DNA from: a virus
Virus record (IMG/VR): IMGVR_UViG_3300042516_001234
Location: 1-34,978 of that record
Reading direction: 5' to 3' (one strand)
Length of the DNA stretch: 34,978 nucleotides
Below, piece after piece: positions 11,054 through 19,217 of the stretch (position 1 is the stretch's first letter; the number at the start of each line of letters is the position of its first letter). The position numbers and the translations under genes are program-made. The notes beneath the pieces are model-generated. The model did not search any database and was not told the DNA's origin. It worked only from the letters and a program-made list of their open reading frames with translations.

Positions 11054-11371
11054 ATGAAACAAACAGCAGTAGAATGGTTGCAGGATACTTGGTTAAATTA
11101 TCCTGACTTATGTAGTTATGATAAAATACAAGAATGGTTTAAACAAGCCAAAGAAATGGAGAAGGCTGAAAATATTAAAGCGCAGATTGAGGTACTGATA
11201 GATATAAATTTAATGAATGCAAATTTGTTTTATATTGAACGCCCAGTTAAGGAAATTTCAAAAGAAGATTGTATAGAAAGGTGGAACAAAACAGTTTGGG
11301 CTAGAACTTCTCTTAACAAAATAGCTAAACTTGAACAACAACTTAAAGAATTAACCTTTAAATCAGAATAG
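11054..11371 (+). CDS. MKTAVEW-family small phage protein, copy 2 (105 aa)
   Basis: MKQTAVEWLQDTWLNYPDLCSYDKIQEWFKQAKEMEKAENIKAQ shows the family signature, and the end LKELTFKSE matches the other copies. It is longer than copy 1 because of an insertion (residues ~45-90) with a helical WNKTVWARTSLNKIAKLEQQLKEL stretch. The 16-nt sequence encoding AKEME is identical in all three copies (10607-10622, 11145-11160, 11488-11503). Confidence 0.72.
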   Translation: MKQTAVEWLQDTWLNYPDLCSYDKIQEWFKQAKEMEKAENIKAQIEVLIDINLMNANLFYIERPVKEISKEDCIERWNKTVWARTSLNKIAKLEQQLKELTFKSE

Positions 11372-11372
11372 A

Positions 11373-11795
11373 ATGAAAACAGCAGTAGAATATTATAATC
11401 AAGAAATAAAAGAGTTGTTTAATATGCATCAAGATGGAGAAATAAGTGGTAAAATGTTTCATATGTCAAGACTTGTTGCTTTAACTAAAGCCAAAGAAAT
11501 GGAGAAAGAGCAGATAATTGATGCCTATTATCAAGGAGATGCAGATTCGGATAACATACACGTAGATGCAGAACAATACTACAAAGAAAACTTTAAATCA
11601 GAAATCATGACAGCAAAAGAAGAAGCAAAAAAGATATACGAAAGATTTTTAAATATCAGTCACGACATGAGTCCAGAATATGCCAGACGGTCGGCCATTG
11701 AAGCGGTCGATCTTATGTCAAGTGTATGTAACTTATTGTATATAGATTATTATTTAGATATAAAAGAAGAATTAGAAAGTGGCGATTGTATATAA
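11373..11795 (+). CDS. MKTAVEW-family copy 3 fused to a second small phage family (140 aa)
   Basis: Residues 1-70 are the MKTAVE family (MKTAVEYYNQEIKELF ... AKEMEKEQIIDAYYQGDADSD ... YYKENFKSE). Residues 72-140 start with a Met at the point where a separate gene would begin (MTAKEEAKKIYERFLNISHD ... AIEAVDLM) and match another free-standing flavobacterial-phage family of the MTAKEKAKEL/AIEAVDEI type. Copies 1 and 2 stop right after TTTAAATCASAA; here the stop codon is replaced by ATC, fusing the two. Function unknown for both halves. It overlaps the next gene by 17 nt. Confidence 0.72.
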   Translation: MKTAVEYYNQEIKELFNMHQDGEISGKMFHMSRLVALTKAKEMEKEQIIDAYYQGDADSDNIHVDAEQYYKENFKSEIMTAKEEAKKIYERFLNISHDMSPEYARRSAIEAVDLMSSVCNLLYIDYYLDIKEELESGDCI

Positions 11796-12156
11796 CTCAG
11801 CAACATGCCTACAGTGTTTAAAAACATTAGTAAGCAGACACGTCCATGACTTTAATAAGTGTGGATGTCCAAACGAAGCATTTGTAGATGGCGGTTCATA
11901 CTATCAAAGGTACGGTGCAAAAGACATGAAAAAGATACATGCGTATGCTATAAATGACGATGATGACTTTGAGCTTGTACGTCAGTTTGCAACACGAGGT
12001 AGTCGAGGAATAGATGGCAAGCAACCTCTGATATGGATACCAATAGCACATCTAACAGATGATCACATCCAAGCAATACTTGAATATGGTGGTGCAGAAT
12101 GGCACCTTGAATTATTAAAAAAAGAAATTAAATACAGACATGAAAATAGAACTTAA
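11779..12156 (+). CDS. Conserved phage protein with Cys/His pairs (125 aa)
   Basis: A GTG start at 11779 makes a 17-nt overlap with the previous gene. The N-terminus has CLQCLKTLVSRHVHDFNKCGCPNEAFVDGGSYY: two Cys pairs (CxxC, CxC) and RHxHDF, as in a widespread small phage family (VSRHRHDF...C.C....FVDGG) that probably binds zinc. The second half (ATRGSRGIDGKQPLIWIPIAHLTDDHIQAIL) matches the family's G..G.QPL.......T..H..A. pattern. Function unknown. Confidence 0.75.
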   Translation: MAIVYNSATCLQCLKTLVSRHVHDFNKCGCPNEAFVDGGSYYQRYGAKDMKKIHAYAINDDDDFELVRQFATRGSRGIDGKQPLIWIPIAHLTDDHIQAILEYGGAEWHLELLKKEIKYRHENRT

Positions 12157-13264
12157 ATCAAAAATAATTAATGATAAATATACAGACTATGTATATGAAT
12201 CATTTGATATTCAGAACAGAGAAGAAACATCTGTATCTATTCCTATGAGTTTAGGAGAAGCAAAAACTTTTGATTGGAATATAGGTGTTATACTCGGTAG
12301 TAGTGGTAGCGGAAAGACTACAATTTTGAAAAAATGTGGTGAGTTAAAACAATCTAAATTTGATTACAATAAACCATTAATAAGCAACTTTAATTGGCTA
12401 GAGCCAAAAGAAGCTACATTAGTTTTAACTTCAATGGGTTTATCATCAGTACCAACTTGGTTAAGACCATTTAATGCATTAAGCAATGGCGAACAATACA
12501 GGGCAACATTAGCTTACTTGGTTGCATCTGCTAAGGATGGTGAAGTAATACTAATAGATGAATATACATCTGTTGTTGATAGAGATGTTGCTAAAGCTAT
12601 GAGTTTTGCATTACAAAAATACATTCGTAGAGAAAACAAGAGGATTATTTTAGCATCTTGTCATTATGATATTTTAGAATGGTTAATACCAGATTGGACT
12701 TGTTCACCGCAAAAAGGAGGCGTACTCGAAAGGTGCGACTATCGAAGGCACGGCAGACCAAAAATCGAACTACAAATTAGTAGAGTCGAATCTGAAACTT
12801 GGAACCTCTTCAAAAAACATCATTATCTAACAGAAGAAGTAAATAAAAGTTGTAAGTTTTTATTATTTGAATGGCAAAACAAACCTATTGCAATTATTGC
12901 TATAATAAATCAACCAAGGAAAGGTTGCCCTAATGGTTTTGCTATAAGTAGAATAGTTGTCATGCCAGATTTTCAAGGAATGGGATTGGGCGTTAAGTTA
13001 TCTGAATTTGCAGGAGGTATTATAAGAAATGAAGGAGGTCTTTGTTTTATAAAAACAGTAAACCCAGCGTTAGGTGTGTACTTTAACAAAAGTAATAAAT
13101 GGAGACCAACAGTAAATAATGGTAAAAAAAGAACTATAAAAGAAGATACTGATAAAAAAGCATCTAACAGATTAGAAAGAGCTTCTTACTGCCACGAATA
13201 CATAGGAGAAAGCATAAGCGGTTATGAAGAATTATTATTACCAATAAAAGAAATGAGAAAATGA
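12140..13264 (+). CDS. ABC-type ATPase fused to GNAT acetyltransferase domain (374 aa, COG2401-like)
   Basis: Residues ~40-205 form an ABC ATPase: Walker A GSSGSGKT (53-60), a signature-like LSNGEQ (114-119), Walker B VILIDE (136-141) and a switch His (H175). Residues ~210-345 form a GNAT domain: FKKHHYLTEEVNKSCKF, then SRIVVMPDFQGMGLG (270-284), the acetyl-CoA pyrophosphate loop (Q/RxxGxG/A). This architecture is catalogued as COG2401. The GNAT half also resembles enzymes related to Mu Mom, so nucleic-acid base modification is one hypothesis. There is no membrane partner, so it is not a transporter. It overlaps its neighbours by 17 nt and 4 nt. Confidence 0.82.
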   Translation: MKIELKSKIINDKYTDYVYESFDIQNREETSVSIPMSLGEAKTFDWNIGVILGSSGSGKTTILKKCGELKQSKFDYNKPLISNFNWLEPKEATLVLTSMGLSSVPTWLRPFNALSNGEQYRATLAYLVASAKDGEVILIDEYTSVVDRDVAKAMSFALQKYIRRENKRIILASCHYDILEWLIPDWTCSPQKGGVLERCDYRRHGRPKIELQISRVESETWNLFKKHHYLTEEVNKSCKFLLFEWQNKPIAIIAIINQPRKGCPNGFAISRIVVMPDFQGMGLGVKLSEFAGGIIRNEGGLCFIKTVNPALGVYFNKSNKWRPTVNNGKKRTIKEDTDKKASNRLERASYCHEYIGESISGYEELLLPIKEMRK

Positions 13265-13515
13265 AAACAATAATCCAATCGATAATTGATAGAGACAGTT
13301 TAAACTCTCCATCAAGAAAACAGCATCTCGTTCACAAGAGAGCACATCTTTATGTTCAGTTGAGAAAGGCAGGTCTTACATTAAAAGAGATAGGTCAGTT
13401 GTTCAATCGGGACCATAGTGCGGTCCACTATTGGATAAACAAATACGAGTACCTATTATCAGTTAATGACCAATTACTTTTAAACGACATAAAGGAATAT
13501 GATAACATACTTTAA
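13261..13515 (+). CDS. DnaA domain IV-like helix-turn-helix protein (84 aa)
   Basis: Residues ~28-60 (HLYVQLRKAGLTLKEIGQLFNRDHSAVHYWINKY) follow the DnaA C-terminal DNA-binding pattern: a basic helix, then T/S-L-x-x-I-G-x-x-F-x-RDHS/T-x-V. There is no AAA+ domain, so it is a stand-alone DNA-binding module, possibly recognising the repeat region at 5472-5732 or another origin. It sits between the ABC-GNAT gene (ATGA overlap) and the primase-helicase gene (17-nt overlap), which supports a replication-initiation or loading role. Confidence 0.78.
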   Translation: MKTIIQSIIDRDSLNSPSRKQHLVHKRAHLYVQLRKAGLTLKEIGQLFNRDHSAVHYWINKYEYLLSVNDQLLLNDIKEYDNIL

Positions 13516-15841
13516 ATCAATTAACGAAACATCATCACCCTATCACGTAGATGTATCTGTAGCTATCTCAAGGATACGCGATGGTAAGTCTATGCAGTTG
13601 GTAATGGACGTTAGATCTGAGACAGACAAAAACAATCGAAATGAGAAGAAGAAGTTACTTCCAGCGATATGTTTCTCTGGCCAGTTTTCAAAACGTGCAG
13701 ACACTGCTTGCATAAATCATAGTGGTCTAATATGTATAGACTTCGATGGTTTTGATGATGATGTACATCTTTCTAACTTTCGGAAGAAGGTTGAGAGCGA
13801 TGAATACACATATTCATGTTTCTTGTCACCTTCTGGCGATGGGTTAAAGGTTCTTGTAAGGATACCAAAAAATCCCATGCATCATAAGCACTACTTTAAT
13901 GCACTCAAGACGTACTATAACATCCAACAGTTTGACACCACGTCACGCAACATATCAAGGGTTTGCTATGAGTCATACGATCCAGACATATATGTAAATG
14001 AGCTGTCTTCAATATGGACTCAGATAGAGGGTGATGTTGAGGTTCCAGTAGAACGTAAGCCTGTTATGTTTGTTGTTGAGGATCACCAAGAGATAGTTCG
14101 TAGACTTAACTTATGGTGGAACAAAAATCACGGCATGGTGCCAGGACAGCGTAACAATAACTTATTCATACTAGCATCAGCTCTAAATGAGTATGGCATA
14201 AACAAAGAGGACGCTATGGCAGTACTTCATGAGCACGACGTAGATGGATCAATGTCTAGAGAGATACCAACCATCATATACAGCGCTTATAAGAACGTAC
14301 AGCAGTTCAACACGAAGTACTTTGAAGATAAGGACAAGGAGACCTCTATAAAGAATGACATAAAGATGGGTATTCCTGTCGAACAAGTTACTACAAAGTA
14401 CAACATAGAGGAGATTCCATCAGTAGACGATGATTTCTGGACCAAGAGTAGTAAGGGTAAGATAGACCTAGTGCCACACCTCTTTAGACGTTTTTTAGAG
14501 AGGAGCGGTTTCTATAAATACTATCCACCAACTTCTATGAACTTTGTATTTGTCAGAGTGGTTGACAATACGATCAGTGATGTAAACGAAGATGTAATTA
14601 AAGACTTCGTTCTCAAGTACTTATACGATCGTGATGATATGTCAGTGTATAACTTCTTTGCTATCAACACTAAGTTCTTTCAAGAGACATTCCTAAACTA
14701 TGTCTCTAAGATCGATGCTGACTTCATTAAAGACACCCAAGATATAGCATACCTATATTACCTAAACTGCGCTGTTAGGGTGTCGAAGTCAAGCATTGAC
14801 ATGATAGACTACAAAGACCTATCTGGTTATGTGTGGGAGAAGCAGAAGATACAGCGTAACTTTAACCTATCATCTTTTGATGATTGTGAGTACAAGAGAT
14901 TCATCAACAACATAGCTGGTGACACGCCAGACAGACAGCGTTCTGTTGAGTCTACCATTGGTTATTTGATGCATTCGCATAAGCCTGCAAGCTATGCTCC
15001 TGCGATAATACTTAATGACGAGGTGATCAGTGACAACCCAGAGGGAGGTACTGGTAAGGGTATATTCGTAAAGTCTATCAGCCACATGAAGAAGATGGTG
15101 ATAATAGACGGAAAGGGATTCAGCTTTCAGAAGTCATTCCCATATCAACGTGTACAGGTTGACACGCAGGTGTTGGTGTTTGATGATGTCGCTCGTCACT
15201 TTGACTTTGAGAGATTGTTCTCAGTAATTACTGAGGGTATAACACTTGAGAAGAAAAACAAGGATGAGATTAAGCTAGAGTTTGAGGATTCTCCAAAGAT
15301 TGTCATAACTACAAACTATGCCATCAGAGGTGCTGGTAATTCATTTGAGAGACGTAAGTGGGACCTAGAGTTCAAACAGCACTACTCGAAGAACTACACG
15401 CCAGAGAGCGAGTTCGGACACATGTTATTTACTGATTGGTCTGACGATGAGTGGATACGCTTTGACAACTACATGATATCTAATCTACAGCTTTACCTAA
15501 ACAAGGGTTTGATGCAGAGTGAGTTCAAGAATTTAAAAACTCGTAAATTTATTGCTGAAACAAGTGCTGACTTTTGGGAGTGGTGTACATCAAAGGATAA
15601 CATGGGTACAAAAGCTAACATGCCTACACTTGGGAATACTCTATATAACTCATTTGTTTCCGAGTATCCAGACTATGGTAACTATGGTAGGTACAAGATA
15701 TCACAGATAAAGTTCTACCGATGGTTAGATTCATTCGGTGAATATAAGTACGGAATGAAGCCAGAGATTACTCGTGGAGCAAATGGTAAGAATGTAGAGT
15801 TTAAGATTAAGCAAAATGAGCAAAGTAGGTTAAACTTTTAA
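13499..15841 (+). CDS. VirE-N/BT4734-type primase domain fused to SF3-like helicase (780 aa)
   Basis: Residues ~1-175 match the VirE N-terminal/BT4734 family common in Bacteroidetes mobile elements. The features are a GLICIDFDGF acidic motif with D81 and D83, and YSCFLSPSGDGLKVLVRIP, the S-P-S-G-x-G-x-K signature shared with primase-polymerase-like folds. A helical linker spans ~205-450. Residues ~500-640 hold the helicase: a Walker A variant GGTGKG (516-521, G replacing the usual T/S), Walker B VLVFDD (D562, D563) and a sensor IVITTNYAI. It probably primes and unwinds the phage origin. It is preceded by the DnaA-like HTH gene (17-nt overlap). No DNA polymerase is seen in the window, so the phage may use the host replisome or encode one elsewhere. 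Confidence 0.86.
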   Translation: MITYFKSINETSSPYHVDVSVAISRIRDGKSMQLVMDVRSETDKNNRNEKKKLLPAICFSGQFSKRADTACINHSGLICIDFDGFDDDVHLSNFRKKVESDEYTYSCFLSPSGDGLKVLVRIPKNPMHHKHYFNALKTYYNIQQFDTTSRNISRVCYESYDPDIYVNELSSIWTQIEGDVEVPVERKPVMFVVEDHQEIVRRLNLWWNKNHGMVPGQRNNNLFILASALNEYGINKEDAMAVLHEHDVDGSMSREIPTIIYSAYKNVQQFNTKYFEDKDKETSIKNDIKMGIPVEQVTTKYNIEEIPSVDDDFWTKSSKGKIDLVPHLFRRFLERSGFYKYYPPTSMNFVFVRVVDNTISDVNEDVIKDFVLKYLYDRDDMSVYNFFAINTKFFQETFLNYVSKIDADFIKDTQDIAYLYYLNCAVRVSKSSIDMIDYKDLSGYVWEKQKIQRNFNLSSFDDCEYKRFINNIAGDTPDRQRSVESTIGYLMHSHKPASYAPAIILNDEVISDNPEGGTGKGIFVKSISHMKKMVIIDGKGFSFQKSFPYQRVQVDTQVLVFDDVARHFDFERLFSVITEGITLEKKNKDEIKLEFEDSPKIVITTNYAIRGAGNSFERRKWDLEFKQHYSKNYTPESEFGHMLFTDWSDDEWIRFDNYMISNLQLYLNKGLMQSEFKNLKTRKFIAETSADFWEWCTSKDNMGTKANMPTLGNTLYNSFVSEYPDYGNYGRYKISQIKFYRWLDSFGEYKYGMKPEITRGANGKNVEFKIKQNEQSRLNF

Positions 15842-15844
15842 ATT

Positions 15845-16111
15845 ATGAGCGCAATAGCTAGGCTTAAAGAAAAAATAGGTGTTATAGACAAGCTATTGAG
15901 CGTTACTGCTAACAGTACAAGGAGACATGCTGAGTTGAAAGAAATGTATGAAGATTATACAATGACGCATGACTTCTTGTCTGGAGGTAGAGATAACTTG
16001 GACTACAGACCTTACTATTCTATAAGGGAGCTATCACGTTCTAAAAATCAAAACGAATTAAATGAAATCTACGATGAACTTAAGAGACTATCAATCAGAG
16101 ATAGCACATAG
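15845..16111 (+). CDS. Small coiled-coil hypothetical protein (88 aa)
   Basis: Helical and charged (ARLKEKIGVIDKLLSVTANSTRRHAELKEMYEDYTMTHDFL; NELNEIYDELKRL). No recognised family. Its C-terminal ~50 nt overlap the start of the SF2 helicase gene, which may favour the helicase's internal start at 16074 (MNLRDYQ). Confidence 0.6.
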   Translation: MSAIARLKEKIGVIDKLLSVTANSTRRHAELKEMYEDYTMTHDFLSGGRDNLDYRPYYSIRELSRSKNQNELNEIYDELKRLSIRDST

Positions 16112-17312
16112 AGCTGTTAATATACTTTTAAATAAAAACATAGTCTATCTTGCTATGGAGGTTAGGACTGGCAAGACGGCAACATCTCTTGAAACAGCTA
16201 GGATTTATGGAGCTAAAAGAGTTTTATTTCTAACTAAGAAAAAGGCCATAAGATCAATAGAGAATGACTATAGAGACTTTGGATTTTCAGAACACTTTGA
16301 TATCACTGTGATGAATGATGAGTCTATGCATAAGCTAGAGGACACAAACTATGATCTTATCATACATGATGAGCACCATAGGTTTGGAGCTTTCCCAAAG
16401 CCAGGAATGCAGACTAAATTATACAAGCAGATGTTTGCAATTAAGCCAATGATATTTCTATCTGGAACACCAAGCCCAGAGTCATACAGTCAGATATATC
16501 ATCAGTTCTGGGTGAGTGCATATAGTCCTTTTAAACACTACGTTAATTTTTACAGATGGGCCGATGACTATGTCAATAAGTATCAACGGAATATAAACGG
16601 CATACTTATAAATGAGTACGACAAGGGTATAGAGCAGAAGATAATGTCTGCTGTTTCTGAGTACATGATAACCTTCCAACAAAAGCAGGCTGGATTCTCT
16701 ACTGAGATAGAGGAAGAAATATTGCATATCGCGATGAGCGATACCACAAAAAACATAATCAAAAAATTAGAGCGTGATCTAGTTGTTGAGGGTAAGGACG
16801 AAGTCATATTGGCCGACACGCCAGTCAAACTTATGCAAAAACTACATCAGTTGTGGAGCGGTACCGTAAAATTTGAGAGCGGTAACAGCATGATAATAGA
16901 TACTACAAAGGCTGAGTTTATAAAGTCAAAGTTTAAAGACTCAAAGATAGGAGTATTCTATAAGTTTAAAGAAGAGCTGAACGTACTTAAGCAAGTATTT
17001 GGTGATGACTTAACCACAGAGTTACATAAGTTTGATGATGAAGGTTATAAGGTAATAGCCTTACAAATAGTATCTGGTCGTGAGGGTATATCCTTAAAAA
17101 ATGCTGACTATGTTGTCTTTTATAACATAGACTTCAGTGCTACAAGTTATTGGCAGGCCAGAGATCGCATGACCACGATGGCAAGAAAATTTAATAAAGT
17201 TTATTGGATCTTTTCTGAAGAAGGAATAGAAGATAAGATCTATGAGACAGTAAAATCAAAAAAGAAGTTTACAGTAAACATTTTTAAGAAAGACTATGGA
17301 ATCAAAAATTAA
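16062..17312 (+). CDS. SF2 (SNF2/DEAD-like) helicase (416 aa)
   Basis: Motif I is EVRTGKTA (residues 33-40), motif II is D103EHH106, motif III-like is SGTP (134-137). The C-terminal half has SGREGISLKNADYVVFYNIDFSATSYWQARDRM, the motif V/VI region including the Q-A-R arginine finger. The length is near the core SF2 minimum, with no extra domains, like phage UvsW/SNF2-type helicases used in replication restart or recombination. The ATG at 16062 (MKSTMNLRDYQ) or 16074 (MNLRDYQ) can be the start. The YQ pair is the Q-motif-like entry common to this family. Confidence 0.85.
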   Translation: MKSTMNLRDYQSEIAHRAVNILLNKNIVYLAMEVRTGKTATSLETARIYGAKRVLFLTKKKAIRSIENDYRDFGFSEHFDITVMNDESMHKLEDTNYDLIIHDEHHRFGAFPKPGMQTKLYKQMFAIKPMIFLSGTPSPESYSQIYHQFWVSAYSPFKHYVNFYRWADDYVNKYQRNINGILINEYDKGIEQKIMSAVSEYMITFQQKQAGFSTEIEEEILHIAMSDTTKNIIKKLERDLVVEGKDEVILADTPVKLMQKLHQLWSGTVKFESGNSMIIDTTKAEFIKSKFKDSKIGVFYKFKEELNVLKQVFGDDLTTELHKFDDEGYKVIALQIVSGREGISLKNADYVVFYNIDFSATSYWQARDRMTTMARKFNKVYWIFSEEGIEDKIYETVKSKKKFTVNIFKKDYGIKN

Positions 17313-17457
17313 AGCACAGTATCAATTGATTAAGGATATCGAATTTGATATGATCAAGTTAAAAAGATTTAAACTTGAAGCAGAGCAAGAACTTGAGCGT
17401 CTCATATTAGAGGCTGCCGATCAACTAAAAATAAATTTCGATGAAGATATTAAATGA
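17296..17457 (+). CDS. Small coiled-coil hypothetical protein (53 aa)
   Basis: MESKIKAQYQLIKDIEFDMIKLKRFKLEAEQELERLILEAADQL is a continuous amphipathic helix, likely a dimeric coiled coil. It starts 17 nt before the helicase stop and ends 17 nt inside the next gene, so it sits well in the operon. No known function. Confidence 0.6.
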   Translation: MESKIKAQYQLIKDIEFDMIKLKRFKLEAEQELERLILEAADQLKINFDEDIK

Positions 17458-17701
17458 TCCAATGATTGCAAAGTTGATAGAAACTTTCGATCTAGAAGCG
17501 CCAGAACAATTAGTATTAAATGTATGTGACTATGAGTACGTTGATGGAAAAATAATAATAAATTCAATTGAAGTATTGGATGGTAATTTAAAATTCATTA
17601 AGTTTGCTGACCTTCAGAAGGTAACGCCACATATTAATAAATATTATACTACGTTTGGCAACAGAACAGCAGATACAAACAAAACTAATCAAGCAACTTG
17701 A
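17441..17701 (+). CDS. Hypothetical protein (86 aa)
   Basis: Small acidic protein (MKILNDPMIAKLIETFDLEAPEQLVLNVCDYEYVDGKIII...) with mixed helix/strand character and no recognised domain. Its last 47 nt overlap the VRR-NUC gene. Confidence 0.65.
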   Translation: MKILNDPMIAKLIETFDLEAPEQLVLNVCDYEYVDGKIIINSIEVLDGNLKFIKFADLQKVTPHINKYYTTFGNRTADTNKTNQAT

Positions 17702-17918
17702 GAGTGAGGGATATTATGTCATAAAGTTAATTATGACAAATAAGAACGGTATACCAGACCTATTGGCTTTACCAAAGGACTGTAGTGCTTTTTTTGTTGA
17801 GGTAAAGAGGCCTGGACATAAACCTAGGCCTCTTCAAGTTTATAGAATAAAAGAACTAAAATCACATGGCATTAAGGCGACGTATTACAGCGGTGAAGGA
17901 TTTATCGAGGTTGATTGA
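17655..17918 (+). CDS. VRR-NUC domain nuclease (87 aa)
   Basis: A stand-alone VRR-NUC fold (PF08774). It has E4 in the first helix, G32-I-P-D35, E49-V-K51 (FVEVKRPG) and Q61, the metal-binding and catalytic residues of this PD-(D/E)XK subgroup. Phage single-domain versions cut branched DNA such as Holliday junctions and may resolve replication intermediates before packaging. It has a TTG start (MATEQQ) with a 47-nt overlap upstream. It lies near the SF2 helicase, consistent with a junction-processing pair. Confidence 0.85.
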   Translation: MATEQQIQTKLIKQLESEGYYVIKLIMTNKNGIPDLLALPKDCSAFFVEVKRPGHKPRPLQVYRIKELKSHGIKATYYSGEGFIEVD

Positions 17919-18255
17919 TCTGAGACACCAAATAAAGAGAGACATAATAAATGGCGAACTGATTGAAAACCTGCCAAACAAGTACAACATATCATGGCAT
18001 TTTTTAATACACAACTTGGTTCACGCTATAGGACCATCTCACGATACCAAAGGTGAGTTTGGCTACAAGAAAGCAGATGACTTCCTGTCAGAGGAAGAGA
18101 TGTTAAATACAATAGAATATAATTACGAAAATTTAAGTTATGGAGAAAAAGAAATCTATCACGAACGAGAAAAAGATGGCAGCCTTGGTAGGTATTTTGC
18201 CAGTAATGATGGACTATATGGAGGATATCAAGGAGATATACCCGAAGGTATATAG
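17866..18255 (+). CDS. Hypothetical protein (up to 129 aa; start uncertain)
   Basis: The longest frame starts at 17866 and overlaps VRR-NUC by 53 nt. A TTG at 17911 (LIDLRHQIKRDI) would give ~114 aa with only an 8-nt overlap and is plausible. The body (LPNKYNISWHFLIHNLVHAIGPSHDTKGEFGYKKADDFLSEEEML) is unlike any family I know. Its last 116 nt overlap the next gene in another frame. Confidence 0.55.
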   Translation: MALRRRITAVKDLSRLIDLRHQIKRDIINGELIENLPNKYNISWHFLIHNLVHAIGPSHDTKGEFGYKKADDFLSEEEMLNTIEYNYENLSYGEKEIYHEREKDGSLGRYFASNDGLYGGYQGDIPEGI

Positions 18256-18421
18256 TAAGAGAGTAAAAATGTTAGGCAACGACTTTATAAAGGAGGTTGA
18301 GCGAAATGGAGATAATCTTTACAAGCAGATTGCTGGTGAGGACGATAAAGAGTTGATGGCGTTCTATCAACAGATCAATGATTTAGGTGTTGCGTTTAAT
18401 GATTGGCTTAGGAACTTATGA
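18140..18421 (+). CDS. Helical hypothetical phage protein (93 aa)
   Basis: MEKKKSITNEKKMAALVGILPVMMDYMEDIKEIYPKVYSKRVKM..., then LGNDFIKEVERNGDNLYKQIAGEDDKELMAFYQQI, resembles a helical protein family in flavobacterial phages. The recognisable pattern already begins in the part overlapping the previous gene by 116 nt, so the long overlap seems real. A start at M13 (18176) is also possible. It ends in an ATGA overlap with the next gene. Confidence 0.66.
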   Translation: MEKKKSITNEKKMAALVGILPVMMDYMEDIKEIYPKVYSKRVKMLGNDFIKEVERNGDNLYKQIAGEDDKELMAFYQQINDLGVAFNDWLRNL

Positions 18422-18993
18422 TAGACTTGAGATTTATAAAGGCCTTATGGTCTCCATTTAAGCCGTTCAAGTTGAATTGGTATTGTGGTAAAATTGCTAT
18501 GGGTACTCCATATTTCTACCCTCGTAAGTGGGTAAAGGTGTCAAAGAAAATGGCCCATGAAGAGGCTGTTAGAGAACTTGATGAATGGAAAGTACCAAGC
18601 AAGTACAAGCCTACCTACGAAGCTTTATATCAGAGGAACTTAAAATCAAGAATAGCAGTACCAAAGAAGTTCGGATTTAACTTTTGGAATCTTGGATGGA
18701 AAACCAAATGGACAAGTACTGATATACGTTTTGAATATGCGCCAGGACTGTCTTTTGTTTTCTTTAAGTGGCAGATCGTTGTGTCTGTAAGTGCTTGTGA
18801 GCAAGATCATTACTGGGAGTCTTGGATATATTATGAATACTATACAGACAAAACAAAGTCAAAGAGAGAAAGAATTGAAGAATGTATAAAAGGCTTTCCA
18901 CAGATATGGACAAATCAATACGGAAAAATAAACTATTACGAATTAATACTTAGAGATAAATGGATAAAAAAGATCAAATGGTTATCGACATGA
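18418..18993 (+). CDS. Conserved phage protein rich in Trp/Tyr (191 aa)
   Basis: Trp/Phe/Tyr-dense protein with a WKTKWTSTDIRFEYAPGLSFVFFKWQIVVSV core followed by HYWESWIYYEYYTD. This segment recurs in many Bacteroidetes phage genomes as a hypothetical protein (xWKTKWxxTDxRFE...SFVFFxWQ). No signal peptide is seen and the function is unknown. The C-terminal ~60 residues are basic. Confidence 0.75.
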   Translation: MIDLRFIKALWSPFKPFKLNWYCGKIAMGTPYFYPRKWVKVSKKMAHEEAVRELDEWKVPSKYKPTYEALYQRNLKSRIAVPKKFGFNFWNLGWKTKWTSTDIRFEYAPGLSFVFFKWQIVVSVSACEQDHYWESWIYYEYYTDKTKSKRERIEECIKGFPQIWTNQYGKINYYELILRDKWIKKIKWLST

Positions 18994-19217
18994 TCAATGA
19001 GATGTTTAAAATAGCAGGTCATGACGTAACATACTATGATATAAAAGACAGAAAGGACGATTGGTATACAAATTGGACCATGACTGAAGCTCAATATGAT
19101 GAGTGGAAATCTTGGGGCGAAAAGTATTTACGAAAAAAATTTAGAATGAATTCTAAACTGGCAGAACGTCAAATGTCAATGATAGGTTTAATGTGGGGAT
19201 TAAAATTTAATAGATGA
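18960..19217 (+). CDS. Conserved small phage protein (85 aa)
   Basis: MVIDMINEMFKIAGHDVTYYDIKDRKDDWYTNWTMTEAQYDEWKSWG, then YLRKKFRMNSKLAERQMSMIGLMWGL, is a widely repeated small phage family of unknown function: MF.IAGH.VTYDDIK.RKD.W, W..WG..YL.K. It overlaps the upstream gene by 34 nt and the downstream by 4 nt. Confidence 0.76.
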   Translation: MDKKDQMVIDMINEMFKIAGHDVTYYDIKDRKDDWYTNWTMTEAQYDEWKSWGEKYLRKKFRMNSKLAERQMSMIGLMWGLKFNR

